Source: CAZKDV01 sp964551645 | Lineage (GTDB): Bacteria > Bacteroidota > Bacteroidia > Bacteroidales > DTU049 | Direction of reading: 5' to 3' | Length of the DNA: 22,296 nt | Assembly: GCA_964551645.1 (NCBI GenBank) | Contig: CAZKDV010000034.1 | Coordinates: forward strand, 1 to 22,296 | In this document: positions 9,169 to 15,625 of the stretch, one piece after another | Layout: the number at the start of each line of letters is the position of its first letter | How positions within the stretch are numbered: position 1 is the stretch's first letter | Program-made: the position numbers and the translations under genes | Notes under the pieces: generated by a model | The model's database searches: none | The model's input: the letters and a program-made list of their open reading frames with translations, nothing else | What the model was told of the DNA's origin: nothing

Positions 9169-10140
9169 ATGTCGAAACACATACAAAAAATTATAGTCTT
9201 TTTAATAATTCATATTCTATTTATGGTTTCTTGCACAACAAACCATAACAATAAAATAGAAGAGAAAGCGAAAAAACATACCGAAATAGCTGTTATTCCT
9301 GATAATCGGGCGATTGCTGAATTATCAATTGATGGAGATGATATTATGTATGAAATGACTTTATATTTATTTCAACAGTTTTCCCAAAATTATCCTAATG
9401 CAAAAGGGCAAATTGCATTTTCATCTTCTTCAAATGCCATTGAAAAACTTAAAAGAAATGAAATTGATATTGTAATGTCTGCTTGCAATTGTAGTTATAT
9501 CAAAGACATTGAACTTGAATGTATTCCGATTGCTAAAGATTTTTTAACCTTGATTGTAAACTTCAATAATATTGCACTTCAACAACTTGCACTTCACGGA
9601 TTATCTCGAAATAGCTTACAAAAAATATATTTCAATCAAATTACCGAATGGAACTCGCTTAGCTCTAACAAAGACGATATTCAACCTATTGCAAAATATT
9701 TACCCAATAAAAATTCAGGAGCAATTAACCACATATCTACTTTCTTAAATGCATATTCTAAAAAAATGAAAGCAATTAATACAACTACTGAACAGGAATT
9801 ACTAGCAAATATTTTAAATATTCCTATCTCAATCGGATTTTGTAGTCATACTATAAGCTATGATCCACAGTCTAAGTTGCGTAGGCAAGGCATTTACATT
9901 ATTGGAATAGACTATAATAATAGTGGTACATTAAACGATGAAGAATTAATTTATGACGAACTAAGCGACCTCAAAAAAGCAGTAAAAAAAGGTGAAGCAC
10001 CAAGCGAATTAGTTAGAGAACTTAGTTTTTTATATAATCCAAATTCAGAAAAGATTGAGGACATTAAACTTTTTATTAATTTTGCAAAGCAAAATCAAAA
10101 ATCATTATTAGAAAAATTTAATTTTTTTGATATTAACTAA
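9169..10140 (+). CDS. PstS-like substrate-binding lipoprotein
   Basis: 323 residues from the ATG at 9169. A lysine-containing N-terminus, a hydrophobic stretch and the lipobox MVSC (Cys22) indicate a lipoprotein. The body resembles periplasmic phosphate-binding proteins of the PstS type: an opening strand ELSIDGDD followed by a helix with YPNAKGQIAFSSSSNAIEKL, a DIVMSAC strand, an IPIAKDFLTLIVNFNN segment and the hinge-region pattern LQKIYFNQITEWNSL, which matches the IFxGxIxxW motif of that family. NKNSGAINHISTFL matches the usual NSGT segment. No permease or ATPase genes are adjacent, so the ligand is uncertain. An upstream TTG at 9130 would extend the frame, but it overlaps a candidate promoter and spoils the signal peptide. 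Confidence 0.75.
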   Translation: MSKHIQKIIVFLIIHILFMVSCTTNHNNKIEEKAKKHTEIAVIPDNRAIAELSIDGDDIMYEMTLYLFQQFSQNYPNAKGQIAFSSSSNAIEKLKRNEIDIVMSACNCSYIKDIELECIPIAKDFLTLIVNFNNIALQQLALHGLSRNSLQKIYFNQITEWNSLSSNKDDIQPIAKYLPNKNSGAINHISTFLNAYSKKMKAINTTTEQELLANILNIPISIGFCSHTISYDPQSKLRRQGIYIIGIDYNNSGTLNDEELIYDELSDLKKAVKKGEAPSELVRELSFLYNPNSEKIEDIKLFINFAKQNQKSLLEKFNFFDIN

Positions 10141-10172
10141 TATTTCTTAACACTAAAATTTAAAATCACCTT

Positions 10173-10868
10173 ATGAAAAAAGTTATTTATTTATCAGCTA
10201 TTATTGCTATTTTAGGATTAGCATCTTGTAAATCTGGAAAACAAACTTCTCTGAAACTTGAAAATAGTATTGATACTGTAAGCTATATTCTTGGAGCAGA
10301 CATTGCTCACAGTTTAAAAGAAAATGGAATTGAAGTTAATTTAGAAAAGTTTGTTGCTGGTTTTGAAAATAAAATTAACGACACAGATACTATTTTTACT
10401 GCTGAGGAAATTAGAACTATAATGACAAAATTCCAACAAAATTTACAACAAAAACAAGAAGAAACCATGAAACAAGAATCAGAAAACAACAAAATGAAAG
10501 GCGAAGAATTTCTTGCTACAAACAAAACACAAGCTGGAATTAAAACAACAGCATCTGGATTGCAATACAAAGTAATTAGAGAAGGTAGCGGTCCAAAACC
10601 AACAGCTACTTCAAATGTTACTGTGCATTACGAAGGAAAATTGATTGATGGAAGCATTTTCGACTCATCTTACGAAAGAGGCGAACCTATAACATTTGGA
10701 TTAAATCAAGTTATTCCAGGTTGGACAGAAGGATTGCAATTAATGAATAGCGGAAGTGAATATCAATTATTTATCCCATCAGATTTGGGCTATGGCGATA
10801 GAAATATTGCAGGAATACCTGGTGGTTCTGTTCTAATCTTCAAAGTTGAATTATTATCTTTTGAATAG
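10173..10868 (+). CDS. FKBP-type peptidyl-prolyl cis-trans isomerase, lipoprotein
   Basis: 231 residues. A short signal peptide ends in the lipobox GLASC (Cys19), so the protein is probably anchored in the envelope facing the periplasm. Residues about 25-115 form the helical FKBP N-terminal (dimerisation) domain, including a Gln/Glu/Lys-rich helix. The C-terminal FKBP domain (about 120-231) shows VHYEGKLIDGSIFDSS, VIPGWTEGLQLM, the LGYG turn and a final FKVELLSFE strand. The usual IPPN before the last strands is IPGG here. This is the Mip/FkpA-like arrangement, which assists folding of envelope proteins. It follows the PstS-like gene after 32 bases with no visible promoter, so cotranscription is likely. 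Confidence 0.9.
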   Translation: MKKVIYLSAIIAILGLASCKSGKQTSLKLENSIDTVSYILGADIAHSLKENGIEVNLEKFVAGFENKINDTDTIFTAEEIRTIMTKFQQNLQQKQEETMKQESENNKMKGEEFLATNKTQAGIKTTASGLQYKVIREGSGPKPTATSNVTVHYEGKLIDGSIFDSSYERGEPITFGLNQVIPGWTEGLQLMNSGSEYQLFIPSDLGYGDRNIAGIPGGSVLIFKVELLSFE

Positions 10869-10917
10869 AACTTATTCGTTTATACCAATATTCCTATTAA
10901 GCCTTTGTGCTTTTGAA

Positions 10918-10936
10918 AAACAAATAAAATTTGTTT
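10918..10936 (+). terminator. Possible weak AT-rich terminator hairpin after the FKBP gene
   Basis: AAACAAAT (10918-10925) and ATTTGTTT (10929-10936) form an 8-base-pair stem with a three-base loop about 50 bases after the FKBP stop. It contains only two G-C-type positions, so it may contribute little. Confidence 0.3.
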
Positions 10937-10950
10937 AATTTCACGAAATT

Positions 10951-10995
10951 GATAGCGATATTTACTTAAATGATTATCAAGTAAGTATCGCTATC
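10951..10995. repeat. Long inverted repeat, possible terminator
   Basis: GATAGCGATA plus TTTACTT (10951-10967) pairs with AAGTAAG plus TATCGCTATC (10979-10995). With one G-U pair (961/985) this makes a continuous 17-base-pair stem around an 11-base loop. It lies 82 bases after the FKBP gene. No T run follows, so it may be an mRNA-stabilising hairpin, a factor-dependent terminator or a degraded mobile palindrome. Confidence 0.55.
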
Positions 10996-11057
10996 ATTAT
11001 TTATAAATCTATGATACTGCAACAAAAGATATTAAGATTGTAAAAAAACAATCTGCA

Positions 11058-11220
11058 ACATTTGCGACCCCTTTGGGGTCGTACAAAATATCATACACAT
11101 CAATTTTATATATCTACGATGCCTACGGCATCGAATGAGGACTGAGCAAATTGATATTTTAATGTAAATATTCGCAATATCATGACAAAATACAATAATC
11201 TTGAGAACTAATAATACAAA
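11058..11220. repeat. Palindromic repeat array, unit 1
   Basis: First and most complete of three imperfect tandem units. It contains hairpin A (CGACCCC, loop TTT, GGGGTCG at 11065-11081), hairpin B (CGATGCC, loop TAC, GGCATCG at 11117-11133) and, further on, a GATATT...AATATC pairing (hairpin C). The unit ends just before the next ACATCTGCGACC. Its open reading frames lack any recognisable protein. Structured intergenic repeats of this kind recall REP-type elements. Confidence 0.7.
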
Positions 11221-11360
11221 ACATCTGCGACCTTTAAGGGTTGTACAAAACAATACTACCATTATCGGCATCGAATGAGAACTGAGCAAATTGGTATTTT
11301 AATATAAATGTTCACAATATCACGACAAAATACAATGATTTAGGGAAAAAATTATGCAAA
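11221..11360. repeat. Palindromic repeat array, unit 2
   Basis: Begins ACATCTGCGACC like unit 3. Hairpin A is CGACC...GGGTTG (11228-11243). About 22 bases are missing between A and B, removing the left arm of hairpin B so only TCGGCATCGAATGAG remains. The following stretch of about 70 bases closely matches unit 1 (ACTGAGCAAATTGGTATT, then CAATATC and GACAAAATACAAT). Hairpin C survives as GGTATT/AATATC through a G-U pair. Confidence 0.68.
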
Positions 11361-11431
11361 ACATCTGCGACCTTTAAGGGTCGTACAAACCGCTATCATC
11401 GTTGCTATAAAACTATGATGCCGTAGGCACC
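11361..11431. repeat. Palindromic repeat array, unit 3 (partial)
   Basis: Begins ACATCTGCGACC, forms hairpin A as CGACC...GGGTCG (11368-11383), then diverges and ends with a shortened hairpin B, TGCC-GTA-GGCA (11419-11429). The B loop is GTA here but TAC in unit 1, as if inverted. The part after hairpin B is absent. Confidence 0.6.
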
Positions 11432-11456
11432 AACTCTTTATTTAGCGTTATAAACA

Positions 11457-11486
11457 ATAAAGCCCGAAACATCTGTCGGGCTTTAT
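11457..11486 (-). terminator. Hairpin terminator downstream of the MFS remnant
   Basis: ATAAAGCCCGA (11457-11467) pairs perfectly with TCGGGCTTTAT (11476-11486), an 11-base-pair stem with an eight-base loop. On the minus strand it lies 25 bases beyond the stop of the transporter remnant and is followed by a T-rich stretch, so it was probably that gene's terminator. Its symmetry may let it stop transcription both ways. Confidence 0.6.
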
Positions 11487-11511
11487 GATGATATATTTTA
11501 AAAACTCAAAT

Positions 11512-11598
11512 TTATTGTTTTATATTCGGAAGTTCAAATCCATAACCTTTTTTCTTATCAATTGCTTTAAGAACAAAGCCTAATATTAAGGCTACAAC
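11512..11598 (-). pseudogene. C-terminal remnant of an MFS transporter gene
   Basis: The minus strand encodes 28 residues and a stop, including GFVLKAIDKKKGYG and ELPNI, matching the last 28 residues of the intact MFS transporter at 18911-20569 with about four differences. On DNA level 11539-11580 is identical to 18938-18979 (42 bases). Homology ends abruptly near 11598, so the rest of the gene (over 1.5 kb) is gone. The remnant lies just before its own hairpin terminator. It is a relic of a duplicated transporter gene, or the footprint of a rearrangement that placed the his operon here. Confidence 0.85.
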
Positions 11599-11606
11599 TT
11601 TAAGTT

Positions 11607-11614
11607 TAATTTTG
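11607..11614 (+). promoter_or_regulatory. Possible promoter -7 element of the corA remnant
   Basis: TAATTTTG matches TAnnTTTG, 81 bases ahead of the corA ATG. It sits in the 15-base string AAGTTTAATTTTGCA (11602-11616), which recurs exactly at 12218-12232 in front of the his leader. Confidence 0.4.
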
Positions 11615-11695
11615 CATAACTGTAAACTTGTATAAAATTGTTAACAATGATTGAATGAAATTTATAGAGTCAAGCCAACTTAAATACTATGCAAA

Positions 11696-12162
11696 ATGGA
11701 ATTTCTTAAGTCATTAAGGTTTGCCTCTTCCCTTGGCAGAAAGAAAAGCGGCTCTAACAAGTATACTTATACTGGCAGTTCAAAAACTGAAGAAATAGAT
11801 ATTCAGCTTTTTAAATACAAAAAAGAAGAATATAATGAAATTAAAAGCATCATACCTAACAACATTGCTTAAGCCTTATTGATAGTAGTGATATACTACT
11901 TACTTCTCTTGAAAGTGCAACAAACCTCTTTTTTTCATTACAAGGTTATCGGATGAATCAAGTAATGAAAACTCTGACAGTTGTTGGCACTATATTTATT
12001 CCACTAACTTTCATAGCGGGCATTTACGGAATGAACTTTAAATATGTGCCTGAACTTGAGTGGCAATATGGCTATGTTGAGATATGGATAATAATAATTA
12101 TTATAATGTTTCTTGTGATACTAATATATATCAAGAAAAAAAATGGTTTTAAAATAAAATGA
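11696..12162 (+). pseudogene. corA: corA-type magnesium/cobalt transporter, internally deleted
   Basis: The ATG at 11696 opens 58 codons that resemble the CorA N-terminus (TYTGSSKTEEIDIQLFKYKK at residues 24-43) and stop at 11872. From about 11869, in a different frame, begins a CorA C-terminus: SLESATNLFFSLQGYRMNQ, then the first pore helix VMKTLTVVGTIFIPLTFIAG with the diagnostic GMN motif (YGMNF), a short periplasmic loop and the second membrane helix ending in a Lys tail. A normal CorA is about 300-350 residues; roughly 200 in the middle are missing and the junction is out of frame. Starting at the internal ATG 11953 would give a 69-residue membrane fragment without the metal-sensing domain, unlikely to function. 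Confidence 0.85.
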
Positions 12163-12222
12163 GAAAAGCATCAATTATTTTTTATTCAACAAAAAAATAT
12201 TATCCATATTTAAAAAAAAGTT

Positions 12223-12230
12223 TAATTTTG
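12223..12230 (+). promoter_or_regulatory. Probable his operon promoter, -7 element
   Basis: TAATTTTG fits TAnnTTTG exactly. It ends 17 bases before the leader ORF start, so transcription would begin about 10 bases ahead of the leader ATG, a layout expected of an attenuator. No good -33 TTG is visible upstream. Confidence 0.6.
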
Positions 12231-12247
12231 CAACATATAAAAATAGA

Positions 12248-12307
12248 ATGAAACGCACTATGTTACATCATCACCATCATTGTTTATTCGCCCAGGCGAG
12301 GCAATAG
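12248..12307 (+). CDS. hisL: his operon leader peptide (five consecutive His codons)
   Basis: A 19-residue ORF, MKRTMLHHHHHCLFAQARQ, carries five adjacent His codons (12266-12280: CAT CAT CAC CAT CAT). It lies between a promoter-like element and a strong terminator ahead of hisG. Such a peptide acts as a sensor: ribosomes stall at the His codons when charged histidyl-tRNA is scarce, changing the RNA fold. The product itself probably has no function. No Shine-Dalgarno sequence is apparent, as is usual in Bacteroidota. An internal Met at 12260 could also serve as start without altering the logic. Confidence 0.85.
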   Translation: MKRTMLHHHHHCLFAQARQ

Positions 12308-12349
12308 TGGTATTTTATAACATAAAATGATATTACAAAAAACCCGCCT
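12294..12349 (+). promoter_or_regulatory. Predicted antiterminator of the his attenuator
   Basis: AGGCGAGG at 12294-12301, inside the last codons of the leader ORF, can pair with CCCGCCT at 12343-12349, the 5' arm of the terminator, giving seven base pairs with one bulged A (12299). The loop between holds a small perfect hairpin (ATTTTAT/ATAAAAT, 12312-12328). A ribosome stalled at the His codons should leave 12294-12301 free; one reaching the stop at 12305 should cover it. Pairing is read from the sequence; the switch is inference. Confidence 0.65.
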
Positions 12350-12378
12350 AGTTTACACAGGCGGGTTTTTTGTTTTTT
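12337..12378 (+). terminator. Rho-independent terminator of the his attenuator
   Basis: AAAAAACCCGCCT (12337-12349) pairs with AGGCGGGTTTTTT (12359-12371) around a nine-base loop. The stem is 13 base pairs with a seven-base-pair GC-rich upper part, followed by a further T-rich run to 12378. It lies between the leader ORF and hisG, so it must be bypassed for the operon to be expressed. Confidence 0.92.
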
Positions 12379-12404
12379 ATAATTTAATCTAACCTGACAT
12401 ACAA

Positions 12405-13262
12405 ATGAATAAGTTAAAAATTGCAATTCAAAAAAGTGGGCGACTAAGCGAACAATCGCTAGCCATTTTAGAAAAATGTGGCATCAAAATATCTAATGAT
12501 GTCCGAAAACTTAAAGCCGAGGCTAAAAACTTTCCTATAGAAATTCTTTTTTTGCGTGATGACGATATTCCACAATATGTGGAACAAGGAGTTGCAGATA
12601 TTGGGATATTAGGGCAAAACGAAGTTTGGGAAAAAGACAAAAAAATTAGCGAAATTGAAAAACTTGGATTTGCTAGCTGTAAACTTTCTTTAGCTATCCC
12701 TAAAGATGAAGACTATGACGGGATCAATTATTTTCAAAATAAAACAGTTGCCACTAGCTATCCCAAAATTCTTCGCAAGTTTTTTGATGAAAAAGGAATA
12801 AAAGCCAACATTGAAGAAATTGGAGGCAGTGTTGAAATAGCAACGGGAATTGGTTTAGCTGATGCCATATTTGACATTGTTAGCACTGGAAGCACATTGT
12901 TGATGAACGGCTTGAAAGAGGTGGAAATAGTAGCTAAAAGCGATGCCGTGCTTATTGCAAGCCAATCATTAGATGAAGAAAAGCAAAATATCTTAAATAG
13001 ATTGCTTTTCCGAATTAAAGCTGTAAAAAACGCTTATGAAAATAAATATATATTACTGAATGCTCCCAACTCAGCTATAGAAGATATATGCAAAATATTG
13101 CCCGGTATGAAATCGCCTACTATATTGCCTTTAAAAGAGCAAGGTTGGAGTAGCTTGCATTCGGTAGTCAAAGAAGACGAGTTTTGGAGCATAATAGATC
13201 AATTGAAAGAAAATGGGGCTCAAGGTATCTTAGTTGTTCCAATTGAAAAAATGATAGTATAA
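12405..13262 (+). CDS. hisG: ATP phosphoribosyltransferase HisG, long form
   Basis: 285 residues, the long form with a C-terminal regulatory domain. It catalyses the first committed step of histidine synthesis, joining ATP and PRPP in the cytoplasm. Visible are the N-terminal KIAIQKSGRLSEQS (5-18), the domain-I strand ADIGILGQNEV, the PRPP-binding loop DIVSTGSTLL (157-166) and the ACT-like C-terminal domain (about 212-285) with NSAIEDICKILPGMKSPTI and a GAQGILVVPIEKMI end. Long-form enzymes are feedback-inhibited by histidine through that domain and do not need HisZ. So the pathway is controlled twice: here allosterically, and by the attenuator 27 bases upstream. Confidence 0.97.
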   Translation: MNKLKIAIQKSGRLSEQSLAILEKCGIKISNDVRKLKAEAKNFPIEILFLRDDDIPQYVEQGVADIGILGQNEVWEKDKKISEIEKLGFASCKLSLAIPKDEDYDGINYFQNKTVATSYPKILRKFFDEKGIKANIEEIGGSVEIATGIGLADAIFDIVSTGSTLLMNGLKEVEIVAKSDAVLIASQSLDEEKQNILNRLLFRIKAVKNAYENKYILLNAPNSAIEDICKILPGMKSPTILPLKEQGWSSLHSVVKEDEFWSIIDQLKENGAQGILVVPIEKMIV

Positions 13263-13310
13263 GTTCATATTTAAGCAAACATAATTCTTATTTTTTTTAC
13301 AAAAAACTAA

Positions 13311-14594
13311 ATGAATACAATAAAATATCCAGCTCCTAAAGAATGGGTAAAACTAGTGCAGCGACCTATTGTTGAGCAAGATAAGTTATTTGCTTTAGTT
13401 AATCAAATTTTTGCAGAAATACAAAAAAATGGAAACAAAGCTGTGCTGAAATACAGTAGCTTTTTTGACAAAACCAAAACAAAAAATATTGAAGTAGATG
13501 CAAAGCAGATAGCCAATTCGAAGAGGAATATACCAAAGAAGCTACAAACCGCAATACACATAGCAAAAAATAACATTGAAGTATTTCATGCTACACAGCG
13601 AGAAAAAAAACAAGTAGTAGAAACCACTAAAGGGGTAAAATGTTGGCGAGAAAATCGTGCAATTGAAAAAGTTGGAATTTATATTCCCGGAGGCTCTGCT
13701 CCATTGTTTTCAACTGTTTTAATGTTAGGTGTTCCTGCTAAATTAGCTGGATGCAAAGAAATTATTTTGTGTACGCCTCCTGCTGAAAATGGAAGTATCA
13801 ACCCTGCTATATTGTTTACGGCTAACTTAGTTGGGATTACCAAAATTTTTGTAGTAGGTGGCATCCAAGCAATAGGTGCTATGACATTTGGAACTGAAAC
13901 AATCCCAAGGGTAGATAAAATTTTCGGACCAGGAAACCAATATGTTACAATAGCTAAGCAAGTTGCCCAAAATTTTGGAGTTGCTATTGATTTGCCCGCA
14001 GGACCTAGTGAAGTATTGATAATTGCAGACGATTGTGCAAAACCAAAGTTTATTGCTGCCGACTTACTTTCACAAGCCGAACACGGGAATGATAGTCAAG
14101 TGATATTATTATCAAATAACGAAGCAATAATTGAGCAAACAATGCTTGAAATTAATGTACAAATAAAAAAATTACCTCGAGAAAACATTGCAGAAAAAGT
14201 ACTAAAAAACAGTAAAGCCATATTATTAAACAGTATTGACGAATGTGTAGAATTTAGCAATAGCTACGCCCCTGAGCATTTGATTATGGCAGTGAAAAAT
14301 TACGAAAAATACATTGATAACATTTGCAATGCTGGTTCGGTTTTTTTAGGAAATTATAGTTGCGAAAGTGCTGGAGATTATGCTAGTGGCACAAACCATA
14401 CACTTCCAACAAATGGATATGCGCGCAATTATAGCGGAGTCTCACTTGATAGTTTTATTAAAAAAATCACTTTTCAAGAACTAAGTAAGGAAGGCATTAA
14501 AAACATCGGAACAGCAATAGAAACAATGGCAGAAGCAGAGCATTTGATAGCTCACAAAAATGCAGTAACAATTCGACTAAACGAAACAATATGA
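13311..14594 (+). CDS. hisD: Histidinol dehydrogenase HisD
   Basis: 427 residues, the usual length. It oxidises L-histidinol to histidine in two NAD-dependent steps, the last of the pathway. The nucleotide-binding region VGIYIPGGSAPLFSTVLM (121-138) is clear, as are FGPGNQYVT and DLPAGPSEVLIIAD. Zinc ligands expected from E. coli HisD are present at Q255 and H258 (SQAEHGNDSQ), D356 (SAGDYASGTNHTLPT) and H415 (HLIAHKNAV). The catalytic Glu-His pair is E322-H323 in APEHL. It follows hisG after 48 bases and its stop overlaps the hisC start as ATGA, a sign of translational coupling. Confidence 0.97.
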   Translation: MNTIKYPAPKEWVKLVQRPIVEQDKLFALVNQIFAEIQKNGNKAVLKYSSFFDKTKTKNIEVDAKQIANSKRNIPKKLQTAIHIAKNNIEVFHATQREKKQVVETTKGVKCWRENRAIEKVGIYIPGGSAPLFSTVLMLGVPAKLAGCKEIILCTPPAENGSINPAILFTANLVGITKIFVVGGIQAIGAMTFGTETIPRVDKIFGPGNQYVTIAKQVAQNFGVAIDLPAGPSEVLIIADDCAKPKFIAADLLSQAEHGNDSQVILLSNNEAIIEQTMLEINVQIKKLPRENIAEKVLKNSKAILLNSIDECVEFSNSYAPEHLIMAVKNYEKYIDNICNAGSVFLGNYSCESAGDYASGTNHTLPTNGYARNYSGVSLDSFIKKITFQELSKEGIKNIGTAIETMAEAEHLIAHKNAVTIRLNETI

Positions 14595-15625
14595 ATAGTA
14601 TAAAAGAACTCATACGCCCAAACATACTTGCATTAAAACCATATAGCAGTGCTCGAGATGAATTCAAAGGCAAAGAAGGGATTTTTTTAGATGCAAACGA
14701 AAATTCATTTAATACCCATACTTCCCACAAAAGTAAACTCAATCGTTATCCCGATCCTTATCAAAAATCATTAAAGGAAAAACTGTCTTTATTAAAGAAT
14801 ATCCCGCCTCAAAATATATTTATTGGCAATGGAAGCGATGAGGTTATTGATTTGGTATTCCGAATTTTTTGTGTCCCCAAAAAAGATAAGGTAATTGTTT
14901 GCCCTCCAACATACGGCATGTACGAAGTGTCTGCAAATATCAACGATATAGCTACAATTCCAATTCAATTAGAAGAAAACTTTCAGCTTAACATAAAAAA
15001 GATTTTACAAGCAAACGCTAAAGTGTTGTTTTTGTGCTCTCCCAATAATCCTACGGGGAATAGTTTAAACGATATTGAAAGCATAATTCAAAGTTTTAAA
15101 GGTATAGTATTTGTAGATGAAGCATATATTGATTTTAGCGAAAAAATATCGCTACTTCAAAAGGTAAACGACTATCCAAATTTAATTATTTCTCAAACTC
15201 TGAGTAAGGCTTGGGGTAGAGCTGCTATTCGAATTGGAATTGCTTATGCAAGCTCAGAAATTATTTCATACTATAACAAAGTCAAACCTCCTTACAATGT
15301 GAGCAAAATCAATCAAATTGAAGCTGTCAAAACTCTTGATAACATTGATGTATTTTCAAAAAACAAACAAATTATTTTAGAACAACGCTCATGGCTGATT
15401 GATCAACTTGCAACTATCAATATTATAGAGCAAGTTTACCCTAGTGATGCTAACTTTATATTAGTGAAAACGAAAAATGCCAATGCTATTTATCAAAAAC
15501 TTGTAGAAAATAAAATTGTTGTCCGAAATCGCCATTCTGTGATTGAAGATTGTTTAAGAATTACTGTTGGCAAACCTTCTGAGAATATAAAACTTATAAA
15601 AATATTAAAAAACATTAAAATATGA
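14591..15625 (+). CDS. hisC: Histidinol-phosphate aminotransferase HisC
   Basis: 344 residues, a fold-type I PLP enzyme that converts imidazole acetol phosphate and glutamate to histidinol phosphate. The N-terminus NILALKPYSSAR is typical of HisC. PLP-related motifs are LDANENSF (33-40), GNGSDEVIDL (79-88), CSPNNPTGNSL (149-159), FVDEAYIDF (174-182) with the cofactor-contacting Asp, and TLSKAWGRAAIRIG (203-216), where K206 should form the Schiff base. Start and stop overlap hisD and hisB respectively through ATGA, so this segment of the operon is tightly packed. Confidence 0.96.
   Translation: MNSIKELIRPNILALKPYSSARDEFKGKEGIFLDANENSFNTHTSHKSKLNRYPDPYQKSLKEKLSLLKNIPPQNIFIGNGSDEVIDLVFRIFCVPKKDKVIVCPPTYGMYEVSANINDIATIPIQLEENFQLNIKKILQANAKVLFLCSPNNPTGNSLNDIESIIQSFKGIVFVDEAYIDFSEKISLLQKVNDYPNLIISQTLSKAWGRAAIRIGIAYASSEIISYYNKVKPPYNVSKINQIEAVKTLDNIDVFSKNKQIILEQRSWLIDQLATINIIEQVYPSDANFILVKTKNANAIYQKLVENKIVVRNRHSVIEDCLRITVGKPSENIKLIKILKNIKI

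Noticed and set aside
11032..11289. 85-codon minus-strand ORF
   Set aside because: It lies in the palindromic repeat array and its repeated CTT-KG segments come from the repeat units, not from a protein family.
11058..11431. CRISPR array
   Set aside because: Units are 140-163 bases, imperfect and without regular short repeats separated by unique spacers, and no cas gene is present.
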